From: Lachnobacterium bovis
GTDB taxonomy: Bacteria; Bacillota; Clostridia; Lachnospirales; Lachnospiraceae
Length of the DNA: 64,000 nucleotides
Direction: 5' to 3'
Assembly (NCBI RefSeq): GCF_900111325.1
Contig: NZ_FOGW01000004.1
Location: 62,001 to 126,000, forward strand
Shown: piece after piece, positions 24,872 through 32,755 of the stretch
Numbering within the stretch: position 1 is the stretch's first letter
Layout of the letters: every line of letters begins with the position of its first letter
Position numbers and translations under genes: made by a program
Notes under the pieces: model-generated
Database searches by the model: none
What the model saw: only the letters and a program-made list of their open reading frames with translations
What the model was told of the DNA's origin: nothing

Positions 24872-26044
24872 TTATCTATCTTGCATTACAAGTTTCAAAA
24901 ATATTGGTGCTAATACTGTTGTTCCTATGACAACTATAACAATTGGAGCAAAAAGTACTTCATCAACTAATTTACATTGATTACCTTTTTGTGCCACAAT
25001 TAAAGCGACTTCACCTCTAGAAATCATTCCTACACCAATTTGTAATGCTTCCTTATACGAATTTCCGCATAATTTAGCGCCTATACCACAGCCTATTACC
25101 TTAGATCCAATTGCTACAGCTAACAATACCAACGTAAAAATCAAAATATTTGTGTCAATTTTGCTTACTTTCACTTTTAAACCTATACTCGCAAAAAATA
25201 TTGGAGAAAAAATCAAATATGAAGCTATAGATGTTCGTCTTTCAATATAGCTTTCAACATTCATTGTACAAAGCATAAGTCCAGCAAAATAAGCACCTGT
25301 AATATCAGCAATACCAAATATCACCTCAGATATGTATGCTAACAAAAAGCAAAAAGCCAATGCTAAGATTGCTGTTCTTCTTTGGCGATTATGCTTTTCA
25401 ATAATTTTTTTAGCTTTAGAAAAGATTATAGCAATTCCGCCTAATCCCACAAAATATATTAATAGTTTAAAAAGCATTGTTAATATATTTACGTTTGGAT
25501 CCTTCAAACTTGTAATAATAGTTAAAATAACCATTCCTAAAATATCATCTATTATAGCCGCACCAAGAATTGTTGTACCAACTTTTCCTTTTAATTTGCC
25601 CATCTCATTCAAGGTTTCAACTGTGATACTAACGGATGTAGCTGTTAAAATAACACCTAAAAATAATGCATTTAAAAACTGACTATAATCTGACAAATCC
25701 GCCTTAAAGCAAAAAACATACACTATTGTGCCACCTATAAGTGGAAACAACACTCCTGCAAATGCTGTAACAAATGATGACACAGCATTATCTTTCAAAT
25801 CCTTTATATTAGTTCCCAAACCTGCTTCAAACATAAGCATAATTACACCTATATCCGCAGCATACTCTATAAAAGTACCTGTATCTCCCTCTAGCGTAAT
25901 TAACCTCATTCCTGAAGGTCCTAAAATAATACCAGCCATCAACGCCCCCACAACTGCTGGCATATTAATCTTTCGAGAAAAAATTCCCAAAACTTTTGTT
26001 GCAATTAAAATTATTGCCAGAAAAAGAATAAACGTGTAATCCAT
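24872..26044 (-). CDS. Cation/proton antiporter (CPA2 family)
   Basis: A 390-residue membrane protein with about 12-13 helices, typical of the CPA2 group (NapA/GerN/KefB-like). Recognisable are NMPAVVGALMAGIILGPSG near the N terminus, LTATSVSITVETLNEMG in the middle and GMISRGEVALIVAQKG near the end. There is no RCK/TrkA-N domain, so a Na+/H+ (or K+/H+) exchanger is likelier than a glutathione-gated Kef channel; the ion is not decidable. GAGGAG precedes the start. It is probably monocistronic. Confidence 0.88.
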   Translation of the reverse strand: MDYTFILFLAIILIATKVLGIFSRKINMPAVVGALMAGIILGPSGMRLITLEGDTGTFIEYAADIGVIMLMFEAGLGTNIKDLKDNAVSSFVTAFAGVLFPLIGGTIVYVFCFKADLSDYSQFLNALFLGVILTATSVSITVETLNEMGKLKGKVGTTILGAAIIDDILGMVILTIITSLKDPNVNILTMLFKLLIYFVGLGGIAIIFSKAKKIIEKHNRQRRTAILALAFCFLLAYISEVIFGIADITGAYFAGLMLCTMNVESYIERRTSIASYLIFSPIFFASIGLKVKVSKIDTNILIFTLVLLAVAIGSKVIGCGIGAKLCGNSYKEALQIGVGMISRGEVALIVAQKGNQCKLVDEVLFAPIVIVVIGTTVLAPIFLKLVMQDR

Positions 26045-26161
26045 ATCCTACTCCTCACTTCTTTATTAATTCACCTTAAACTAGCATCTTTCTAGTATTC
26101 TCCAATACTAATGAATATACTACTTTGTCGGCCAAAAATCAATCAAAAAATAGTTTTTAAC

Positions 26162-26280
26162 AAAAAAGAAAAGAAGCCATATAGCTTGCTCTATACGACT
26201 TCCTTTCGAGGAGTTTAGTTATGAAAATGTTTATTTAATAAAAAGGGAATAATTGGGAAAAGGAATTGCTTCCTTTTACA
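26162..26280 (-). ncRNA. Candidate small regulatory RNA with CU-rich single-stranded region
   Basis: On the minus strand: TATAAT (26287-26292, weak -35), then a perfect 8-bp hairpin with a GCAA tetraloop (26258-26277), an unpaired pyrimidine-rich stretch with two CCC motifs and an ACTCCTC motif complementary to Shine-Dalgarno sequences, and a 12-bp terminator stem (26173-26184 with 26191-26202) followed by TTTTCTTTTTT. This is the layout of RsaE/RoxS-type sRNAs. On the other strand the same bases contain GAGGAG and a 5-codon ORF (MKMFI), an alternative reading. Confidence 0.55.
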
Positions 26281-26525
26281 ATAATTATTATATACACGAT
26301 ATGTGTCCAAAGTGTGTCGTAATTGTAAACTTTTTTTGAACACGCAAAAAAGTTCTTTTATCTACTACCGAAAAAAGAAAGACACATTTTTTTTACTATT
26401 TTTAATTTTCTTTTCATTATTTTAAAACATTTTTAATAATAATTCAAGTATTATTTCGAAGTTTTCAGTTTAATTATTGTTTTTTGCAGATTTGATATAA
26501 CAATTTCATAGGGTTTGCATAACTT

Positions 26526-26597
26526 CTGGTTATACAAAACTTTTTTTCACATTTATACAAATAAATTTTTCCTCATTTATACAAATAAAAAAATCTA
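26526..26597. repeat. Degenerate 24-bp tandem repeat, about three copies
   Basis: CATTTATACAAATAAA recurs exactly at 26550-26565 and 26574-26589 (period 24), preceded by a diverged copy with TTATACAAAAC near 26530. It abuts the left arm of the fold at 26589-26682. Confidence 0.7.
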
Positions 26598-26682
26598 ATT
26601 TCTTAGAAAATGTTGTACACATTTGTATCTTTAGCTTTCAGACATCGTCTTACAGCTTATAAAACTAAGAAATTAGATTTTT
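26589..26682 (-). ncRNA. Large branched RNA fold/terminator closed by a perfect 18-bp stem downstream of murI
   Basis: Positions 26589-26606 and 26665-26682 are exact inverted repeats of 18 bp. The enclosed 58 bases can form further hairpins (AAATGT-TGTAC-ACATTT and AGAC-ATC-GTCT), giving a multi-branched fold. On the minus strand the structure follows murI by about 60 bases and ends in a T run, so it can act as the murI terminator, but it is far larger than needed for that. Confidence 0.6.
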
Positions 26683-26723
26683 AAATTTTTATTCTTTTTA
26701 GATTTTTAAATTTTTATTCTTTT
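26674..26723. repeat. Exact 25-bp tandem duplication
   Basis: Bases 26674-26698 are repeated without change at 26699-26723. The first copy includes the end of the right arm of the 18-bp stem, which suggests a recent slippage or duplication event. Confidence 0.9.
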
Positions 26724-26743
26724 GTATTTATGTTTTTATATTT

Positions 26744-27529
26744 TTATTCATCCATATAGCACAAAGCTTTTTCTTGTTCAATCTTCTCTTGACCCAAGCT
26801 ATTTTCAAAAATAACCGTTCCTTTTGTTGTTCTAGGATTACGAAGCCCAGCAACTTCTAAACGTCTTCTGGCCTCTTTTGCAGTTCCATATCCACCATCA
26901 AAAATCAAGACATCATCACCTATAACTTCTTTTATTTTTTTCTTAACAAATGGATAATGTGTGCATCCAAGTACTACAGCATCAAGCTTATTTATCCGAT
27001 AATCTTTTAGAAGAGATATTAAATATTCCTCTAGTTCCTTGCTGTCAGTATCTCCTCTTTCAACAAAATCCATTAAACCTGGACATGGAAGTGGAATTAT
27101 GTCAGCTTGATCATTAAATCGACTGATTAGATTATGTAATTTTTCTTCTCGAATTGTCATTGGAGTAGCCATAACTAGCACTGTAGGATGTTCTTTACTC
27201 AATGCAGCTGGCTTTACTGCCGGTTCAATACCAACAATTGGTATATCAGGATATTTATTACGTAAATTTCTAACAGCCGCTGTAGTAGCAGTGTTACATG
27301 CAACAACTAGTGCTTTACACCCACGCTTAAAAAATTCATCTGCATGCTGACAAGTCAATTCATTTACTTGTTCTTTTGTTTTGATTCCATATGGTGCGTT
27401 TTTTGAATCGCCAAAGAAAATATAATCTTCATTTGGCATAACCTTAAGTAATTCTCTCAAAACGCTAATTCCACCCATTCCAGAATCAAAAACAGCAATT
27501 GGGTTTTCCTTGAGCAATTGATATGACAT
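26744..27529 (-). CDS. murI: Glutamate racemase
   Basis: The 261-residue enzyme makes D-glutamate for peptidoglycan. The catalytic pair of cysteines is visible at Cys78 (VVACNTATT) and Cys189 (LGCTHYPF), with the N-terminal FDSGMGG (14-20) and FGDSKNAPYG (39-48) substrate-binding motifs. Length is typical. AGGAGA precedes the start. It is divergent from the zinc-ribbon protein gene and followed by the structured region described above. Confidence 0.96.
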   Translation of the reverse strand: MSYQLLKENPIAVFDSGMGGISVLRELLKVMPNEDYIFFGDSKNAPYGIKTKEQVNELTCQHADEFFKRGCKALVVACNTATTAAVRNLRNKYPDIPIVGIEPAVKPAALSKEHPTVLVMATPMTIREEKLHNLISRFNDQADIIPLPCPGLMDFVERGDTDSKELEEYLISLLKDYRINKLDAVVLGCTHYPFVKKKIKEVIGDDVLIFDGGYGTAKEARRRLEVAGLRNPRTTKGTVIFENSLGQEKIEQEKALCYMDE

Positions 27530-27578
27530 AATACTTATCTCCTAACATTTTTAAGTTATATACAAAGAGGTAATGCTA

Positions 27579-28016
27579 ATGCAAAAACAACAATTTTTAT
27601 TTGATACAGATGGTAAAACCTGTAAGATATGTGGACGCCCAATAAATAATGACGACGATGAAATTTATTGTCCTTTGTGCAAAGAGCACGAACTTTTTCA
27701 GCAGGTGAAAAATTTCATTCGCGAAAATGATGTTAACGAATTTGAAGTTTCTTCAGAATTTGACATACCACTTGGAAAAGTTAAAAAATGGATACGTGAA
27801 GGTCGCATCGAGTATCGAGATACTCCAACTGTTGGCAAATCAGCTCGCATGCGTAATCTTAATTGTGAACTTTGTGGTAAGGCCATCTCTTTTGGTACAT
27901 TATGTCCACAATGTCTAAAAAAACAAAATTCAAAAGGTGTTGGCATTGGATTGCCTACGCCTCAAGGTAATAGTGCCTCTATGCACTTTCTTGATACTGA
28001 AGACAAAAACAAATAG
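27579..28016 (+). CDS. YvyF-like zinc-ribbon/HTH protein
   Basis: A 145-residue protein with two Cys4 knuckle pairs: CKIC (15-18) with CPLC, and CELC with CPQC, on either side of a helix-turn-helix-like middle (EVSSEFDIPLGKVKKWIREGR). It resembles the YvyF/TIGR03826 flagellar-operon-type proteins, but no flagellar gene is nearby, so a general DNA- or RNA-binding role is equally possible. The ATG at 27579 is preferred: GAGG lies 8 bases upstream, while the in-frame ATG at 27573 is only 2 bases from it. It is divergent from murI. Confidence 0.7.
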   Translation: MQKQQFLFDTDGKTCKICGRPINNDDDEIYCPLCKEHELFQQVKNFIRENDVNEFEVSSEFDIPLGKVKKWIREGRIEYRDTPTVGKSARMRNLNCELCGKAISFGTLCPQCLKKQNSKGVGIGLPTPQGNSASMHFLDTEDKNK

Positions 28017-28055
28017 AATCAAAAAATTCTTTGCCAAAAATTTTTACTTCTAGAC

Positions 28056-28087
28056 ATAATGAGAATGTCCTTAGACATTCTCATTAT
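28056..28087. terminator. Perfect 14-bp palindromic hairpin between convergent genes
   Basis: ATAATGAGAATGTC and GACATTCTCATTAT flank CTTA. It lies between convergent genes and probably ends both transcripts, although the T runs are short. Confidence 0.65.
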
Positions 28088-28115
28088 TTGTATCTTATTA
28101 ACTTAATTATTCTTT

Positions 28116-28616
28116 CTACTTTGTTGACATTACAACTTTTTGTTTATATTTAACACAAACGGCATCAAGATATTTCTTATCAGGCTCAAACATTATTAAT
28201 AATGTACCTGATTCATCATTGATAACCATCTCATAATATTGTACACCTTTTTTATGAGATGTAAAGTTTTTTTTGATAACATCCTTACGAGTCTCATAAT
28301 TCATAACGGAGCGATCATGTGCAGGTGCAATTTGTACAACCTGTTCCATTGAATAGCTTTTTAATTGTTTTCTTTTGCTCTTATTTCTTATAATGGCAAA
28401 TCTGACTTCTCCATCAAAATATGAACATTCATATTCTATATTCATTCTAAAAATCTGAATATACAATAAGATTCCCGCAACAACAACAGCTAACAAAAAA
28501 ATTGGTGATATCAGTGTTAATACCAATAGCAAACCAAATAGTACTCCTGTTACAATTGTTGCAATCTTCTGCGATGTGTTTTTTTGTCTTTCTACAATCA
28601 CAAATTCCTCAAACAT
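28116..28616 (-). CDS. Membrane protein of unknown function (DUF6106-like)
   Basis: A 166-residue protein with two adjacent hydrophobic helices (about 17-36 and 39-54) and a C-terminal cytosolic domain of about 110 residues rich in Lys and Tyr. The segment after the helices (ECSYFDGEVRFAIIRNKSKRKQLKSYSMEQVVQIAP) recalls a Lachnospiraceae family I know as DUF6106; this is from memory and moderate. The start is supported by AAAGGA. It is a single gene next to the tRNA pair. I do not assign a function. Confidence 0.6.
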   Translation of the reverse strand: MFEEFVIVERQKNTSQKIATIVTGVLFGLLLVLTLISPIFLLAVVVAGILLYIQIFRMNIEYECSYFDGEVRFAIIRNKSKRKQLKSYSMEQVVQIAPAHDRSVMNYETRKDVIKKNFTSHKKGVQYYEMVINDESGTLLIMFEPDKKYLDAVCVKYKQKVVMSTK

Positions 28617-28736
28617 TTTCTTTTTGTCCTTTCTATTAATTACATACTATTTATTATACATGTTATATGAATTTTTGGCTATATTATTGGACTTTTTTAT
28701 TTTTTAAAACTTTTTTTATTTTTTTTATTTTTCCTA

Positions 28737-28765
28737 TTGACAGATTCTCCTTTATACTGTAGAAT
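28737..28765 (+). promoter_or_regulatory. Promoter of the tRNA-Phe/tRNA-Gly unit
   Basis: TTGACA (28737-28742), 17 bp and TAGAAT (28760-28765) lie about 32 bases upstream of tRNA-Phe. Confidence 0.85.
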
Positions 28766-28796
28766 AGTCATTGTTGTGAGAGCAACACCAACAGAT

Positions 28797-28869
<73 letters not shown>

Positions 28870-28889
28870 CTGATTTTTAAATATGATTT

Positions 28890-28960
28890 GCGGGTGTAGT
28901 TCAATGGTAGAACACCAGCCTTCCAAGCTGGATACGTGGGTTCGATTCCCATCACCCGCT
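28890..28960 (+). tRNA. tRNA-Gly(TCC)
   Basis: 71-nt cloverleaf with acceptor stem GCGGGTG/CACCCGC, anticodon stem CCAGC/GCTGG, loop CTTCCAA (anticodon TCC) and discriminator T. It follows tRNA-Phe by 20 bases and shares its promoter. Confidence 0.95.
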
Positions 28961-28977
28961 TTTTTATTTCCGTTTTG

Positions 28978-28999
28978 CCACCATTAAGGTGGTTTTTTT
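28978..28999 (+). terminator. Terminator of the tRNA-Phe/Gly unit
   Basis: CCACC-ATTAA-GGTGG followed by seven T. Confidence 0.9.
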
Positions 29000-29089
29000 A
29001 TTCTCATCTATATATTTTTCCCCTTTTTTATACTTATTTCTATAAATTTTATACATTTAAATTTATATGTGTATTCTTATATGTAAACT

Positions 29090-29148
29090 TCTATATCCAG
29101 ACTTTATATCCAAACTTTATATCCAGACTTTATATCCAGACTTTATAT
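29090..29148. repeat. 13-bp tandem repeat, four copies
   Basis: Units at 29090-29102, 29103-29115, 29116-29128 and 29129-29141 have the consensus TTTATATCCAGAC (units 3 and 4 are exact; units 1 and 2 each carry one change), plus a partial fifth. It lies in the AT-rich gap between tRNA-Gly and the DUF6465 gene terminator. There are no spacers, so it is not a CRISPR array. Confidence 0.85.
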
Positions 29149-29175
29149 ATACGTAAATTTATATCTACAAATGTA

Positions 29176-29213
29176 TAAAAAAATCCCTAGACATACTTAT
29201 GTATATCTAGGGA
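29176..29213 (-). terminator. Terminator of the DUF6465 gene
   Basis: On the minus strand TCCCTAGATATAC pairs with GTATGTCTAGGGA (ATAA loop, G-U tolerated) followed by seven T, 17 bases after the stop codon. Confidence 0.9.
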
Positions 29214-29229
29214 CCTCACGTATCATTCG

Positions 29230-29787
29230 TTAGGCTTTGAACAAATCTACTCTTCCATTAAATTCTTCATTAATTACATAATAAGCAGAATTATCTTCTG
29301 GTTTAACGTAAATTGCGACATTTTCAATTTCCTTTTCATCATGTCCTTCAGAAATAAACTGACTCTTAACAGACTCTTTAATTTCTTCGACATTTACTTC
29401 GCAATCCTGATACTGGACAACTAAGGCTGCCTCAACACTCTTAGCTTTAGATGCTTTAGATGTTGTTTTAGCTGTTGTCTTAGATGTTGCTTTTTTGGTT
29501 GTTGTCTTAGACGTTTTTTCTTCTTTCTTAGTTACTTCTTTAGGAGTTTTAGCTTTTTTAACTTCTTTAGTCGCCTTTGGCTGACTCTTTGTAGTCTTTG
29601 TTGCTTTAACATCATTTGTTGTAACTTCTACTTCTTCAACAACTCCCTTTTTAGATGTTGCTTTGGTTGTTGATTCTGCAGCTTTGGTATCTTTTAATGT
29701 TACTACTGGTTCTGCTACCTTAGCCGCAACTGTTGTTGCTTTTGTTTTTTCTACTTTTTTTGTTACATTAGTACCCTTTTTCTGCAT
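29230..29787 (-). CDS. Lys/Thr/Ala-rich protein with DUF6465 C-terminal domain
   Basis: A 185-residue protein in two parts. Residues 1 to about 115 are low complexity, dominated by Lys, Thr, Ala and Ser (for example KTSKTTTKKATSKTTAKTTS), resembling histone H1-like or nucleoid-associated tails. Residues about 118-185 form a compact domain (VVQYQDCEVNVEEIKESVK, then IYVKPEDNSAYYVINEEF) that fits DUF6465, known to me from Lachnospiraceae. A DNA- or RNA-binding role is plausible from the basic tail but not shown. The start follows AGGAGG. It lies 60 bases after the HPr-like gene and may be co-transcribed. Confidence 0.75.
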   Translation of the reverse strand: MQKKGTNVTKKVEKTKATTVAAKVAEPVVTLKDTKAAESTTKATSKKGVVEEVEVTTNDVKATKTTKSQPKATKEVKKAKTPKEVTKKEEKTSKTTTKKATSKTTAKTTSKASKAKSVEAALVVQYQDCEVNVEEIKESVKSQFISEGHDEKEIENVAIYVKPEDNSAYYVINEEFNGRVDLFKA

Positions 29788-29847
29788 CTATGAATCCTCC
29801 TCTTGCAATACACTCAAGCAATTTGCCTTTATATTAAATAAATTAAC

Positions 29848-30096
29848 TTATTTACATAAAAATTCTTCAATAGCATTAATTGCCTGTTCTTCATCTACAC
29901 CAGTTGTAATGATATTTATTTTCATTCCCTCAACTGGATTAAAAGCCATGAGCCCCATAATACTTTTAGCGTTAACTACAATGCTATCATGCTCAATCTC
30001 AACTTTAGAATCAAATGTACATGCGCACTGAACTAACTCAGCAGCTGGATTTTCATGGTTTTCATAAGCATTAGAAACTATTACACTTTTTTTCAT
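29848..30096 (-). CDS. HPr-like phosphocarrier domain protein with an altered active site
   Basis: An 82-residue protein that aligns along its whole length with HPr. The phosphorylatable His is kept (His14 in NHENPAAELVQ), but the adjacent Arg17 of HPr, which assists phosphotransfer, is Asn16. The regulatory serine region NAKSIMGLM (Ser45, Ser46 in HPr) is intact. It could therefore be a Crh-like HprK substrate or an HPr paralogue with weak PTS activity. The ATG at 30096 follows AAAGGAG by 6 bases; upstream in-frame codons overlap that site. No PTS enzyme genes are adjacent. Confidence 0.85.
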   Translation of the reverse strand: MKKSVIVSNAYENHENPAAELVQCACTFDSKVEIEHDSIVVNAKSIMGLMAFNPVEGMKINIITTGVDEEQAINAIEEFLCK

Positions 30097-30135
30097 TTGT
30101 TCTCCTTTACCTAACACTGTTAAAACTCACTTAAA

Positions 30136-30164
30136 ATTATAAGTTAATTTCTATCTATTTGCAA
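30136..30164 (-). promoter_or_regulatory. Promoter of the HPr-like gene
   Basis: On the minus strand TTGCAA (30159-30164), 17 bp and TATAAT (30136-30141) lie 40 bases upstream of the start. The -35 sits in the loop of a small ATCTATT/AATAGAT dyad. Confidence 0.7.
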
Positions 30165-30232
30165 TAGATAAAATTATTTTCTGTGTAGTTTTAACTATGC
30201 CAAAAATTATATATACATTTTATTGTACAATT

Positions 30233-32746
30233 TTACTTAATATAAGTAAAATATGTATTCTTTCCAGCATTAAACATCTCATCTGCCATCTGATATGGAT
30301 AAGGTTTAGTAACGGAGGTTACTGGATCATAAATAAAAATTGTAGATTCACTATAGCCAACAACAAGCACTGCTGAATCATTACCTGTCATACACATTAC
30401 AGGAACACCCTTATTTACATAATACAAAATCTCTGCACTAGTGTTGCCTTTAATTTTTAATACTTTTTTACCTTTTAACTTATCCTGCAAAATATCCTTT
30501 ATATTTTTTTTACTATTTATGCTCTCCTTAATAGAAACATTTTTGTTTTCACTTGCAACTAAAGCACTCATAGCCTTAACTAAACCATTTCCATTTGCAT
30601 CATTTGCGCTAAAAGTAACATCATTCATTGGCTGACAATTACTTCTTTTTGCCCTTTGCCAGACAGTATTGCCCTCCGCATCTACAACAAAACCATTATT
30701 TGCATTTGCAATACTTATCATCTTAGATAAATTATCTGATAAGGCAATAACATGTCCTTTAGCGTATGCTTTATAGTTTTCTTCGGACTTAGAATCCTTA
30801 ATTTTTACTGTAAGCGACTCAATATCTCTATCAACTAGTTTAGCATCCTCTCTTACAAATTTTTGGGTTTTTAATTTATTTTTAAAATTAATATAAATTT
30901 GTGTCTGCATTTTTTCTGTGATAACTGTTCCAATACTTGCAAAAATATTAGCATCAGCTTCTCTATTCATGATACTGTCTACTGTTCCATCACTCAAAGT
31001 AATGTTAATAGTATAATTATCAATAGTAGCATCAACTACGCTTCGTCCATTTGGAGTATAATTCTTTAATTCAGACAATTTATTGTTTTTATATTTAACA
31101 ATTTTTATTGCCTTTATTGGGAAATTTGTATTTCCTGCATTATCAACACTTACTTCATTTTCATTTGCAATCGCATAAACAAAATCTTCATCGATAAAGC
31201 CTATTGGTTTTAACATATATCCAGCCTCTTCTTTGATTATTATATTATGCTTATTAGCTAGATTCATTAAATTCAAACTCTTACCATAGGTTTTACCTTT
31301 ATTTGATACCCAAGCAACAAATTGATTTGATTTTGAACATCTATAAGTATTATCTTTCAAATTAGAAATCATTTTCTGAGATTTTGAATTTGATAAATCT
31401 ATTTTTTGCAAATCACCATTAATTTTTATGAAGACTTCATTATCATTGTTCTCATAAACGAATTCTCCTAATTTAGCCTTTACAATTTCATAAGGCTGAT
31501 TCATAGGTATAAATGATTCTTCTTTAACAGTTCCAGCAATTCCATCATAATGATAAATTCCAATTCCGACATCACCTTCGTGATCACCTCTGTTCATATA
31601 TCCATCAACAACAAAATCAACACTTCCAGCTTCGTCAACATTTATTATCTTTATGCTATGCTTATTATTATTTGATCTAACATCAATCTTATCATCATCT
31701 TTAAAACTAAAGACTCTTGTTATAGTATTTTTAGCAATATTGTAATTCCATAAGTCACCTTGCTGAACAAACGCAACTACGCCACCAGCTTCTGAAACTT
31801 TATAATTAACATTTTCGTCAGTTATTCCAAGTTTCAATTGTGAACCGTTATACATAAAATTAGTTTTTGTACTAAAAATTCTATCCATTTTTCTTTCAAA
31901 ATTTAAAACAAACATCCTAGTTGGAGAATATTTTAATCTATAATATTCTTCTACATTATAAAATTCTTTTTGTCCTTCTTGATTTATAGCACTAACAACA
32001 TATGTTGCAGTAAGTACATTATAAGAATCGTTTATTTCATTAAAATTATAAACTGGCTTTACTACTTCTTCAGGTTCTAAACTTCCCCATGTAACTTGGG
32101 ATACTGAGTTTGATAAATCTACATGCGCTAATGTCGAATCCTTAGTATGTGTCTGTTCCATATATTTTGCAATAAACTCTTTTGCTTTTTCTTTGTCGAA
32201 AGTCACATCGTGAAATTCTTTTGCAAAATCTAAACATTCTTTTTCACTCATACCCTTTGTTGCCATTATTCGTGAATAATAATACATTGGTTTATCGCCT
32301 GACATTAGCTTTATCTCTAAAGTATATTCACTATTTTTTTCTAGTTTAGATTTAAAATCAAGTTCCACATCAAACTGTTGTGTTTTCTTTGAATCAATAA
32401 CAGCATCATTTGAAACAATTACTTTTTTACCATTTGTAGAATATACCTTAAATCCCACTTCATCAACTGGTGTATCATATGCATTAATGTAAAGCTTTAA
32501 TCTTTGCTCCTTATCGACAGGGGTAATCAAATTCTTAATTGATGTTATTTTTATTTCTTTTTTATAGCCAAATAATCTATTTATAGTATTACCTTGACTT
32601 TCAAATTCTATTACCGGAAAAGTCTCATTTTCCATATCTTTAACCGTCTCGTTTTGAATATCATTCATTATAAATTCAAATATTACAGCTGAAAACAAAA
32701 AAACAGCTAATAATATTAAAACTTTTATTGTATACTTATTCTTCAT
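30233..32746 (-). CDS. Large membrane-anchored protein with degenerate C39-like peptidase domain
   Basis: An 837-residue protein with one N-terminal helix (about 8-27) and the rest predicted outside the membrane. Residues about 60-160 look like a beta-sandwich, the middle is repetitive beta (WD-like, e.g. NQFVAWVSNKGKTYGKSLNLMN), and the C-terminal 180 residues follow a C39-type peptidase pattern (ILYYVNKGVPVMCMTGNDSAVLVVGYSES, FIYDPVT). The position of the catalytic Cys appears to be Asn/Gly, and the catalytic His position is Asn/Asp, so it is probably inactive. AGGGTG precedes the start. It lies 9 bases after an EamA-type transporter gene. Function unknown. Confidence 0.7.
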   Translation of the reverse strand: MKNKYTIKVLILLAVFLFSAVIFEFIMNDIQNETVKDMENETFPVIEFESQGNTINRLFGYKKEIKITSIKNLITPVDKEQRLKLYINAYDTPVDEVGFKVYSTNGKKVIVSNDAVIDSKKTQQFDVELDFKSKLEKNSEYTLEIKLMSGDKPMYYYSRIMATKGMSEKECLDFAKEFHDVTFDKEKAKEFIAKYMEQTHTKDSTLAHVDLSNSVSQVTWGSLEPEEVVKPVYNFNEINDSYNVLTATYVVSAINQEGQKEFYNVEEYYRLKYSPTRMFVLNFERKMDRIFSTKTNFMYNGSQLKLGITDENVNYKVSEAGGVVAFVQQGDLWNYNIAKNTITRVFSFKDDDKIDVRSNNNKHSIKIINVDEAGSVDFVVDGYMNRGDHEGDVGIGIYHYDGIAGTVKEESFIPMNQPYEIVKAKLGEFVYENNDNEVFIKINGDLQKIDLSNSKSQKMISNLKDNTYRCSKSNQFVAWVSNKGKTYGKSLNLMNLANKHNIIIKEEAGYMLKPIGFIDEDFVYAIANENEVSVDNAGNTNFPIKAIKIVKYKNNKLSELKNYTPNGRSVVDATIDNYTINITLSDGTVDSIMNREADANIFASIGTVITEKMQTQIYINFKNKLKTQKFVREDAKLVDRDIESLTVKIKDSKSEENYKAYAKGHVIALSDNLSKMISIANANNGFVVDAEGNTVWQRAKRSNCQPMNDVTFSANDANGNGLVKAMSALVASENKNVSIKESINSKKNIKDILQDKLKGKKVLKIKGNTSAEILYYVNKGVPVMCMTGNDSAVLVVGYSESTIFIYDPVTSVTKPYPYQMADEMFNAGKNTYFTYIK

Positions 32747-32755
32747 ATTATCACC

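Larger units (their letters stand above)
26045..26743. other. 699-base gene-free stretch rich in structure and repeats
   Basis: Between the antiporter start and the murI stop there is no convincing protein-coding gene. It holds an sRNA candidate (26162-26280), a degenerate 24-bp repeat (26526-26597), a large fold closed by an 18-bp stem (26589-26682) and a 25-bp exact tandem duplication (26674-26723). The remaining 26300-26520 is AT-rich with no structure I can support. Confidence 0.75.

Noticed and set aside
29090..29148. Possible CRISPR array from the regularly repeated 13-mers
   Set aside because: Units are directly adjacent without spacers, too short, and no cas genes are present.
28936..29178. 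Open frame of 80 residues downstream of tRNA-Phe
   Set aside because: It starts inside tRNA-Gly and runs through the terminator and the 13-bp repeats.
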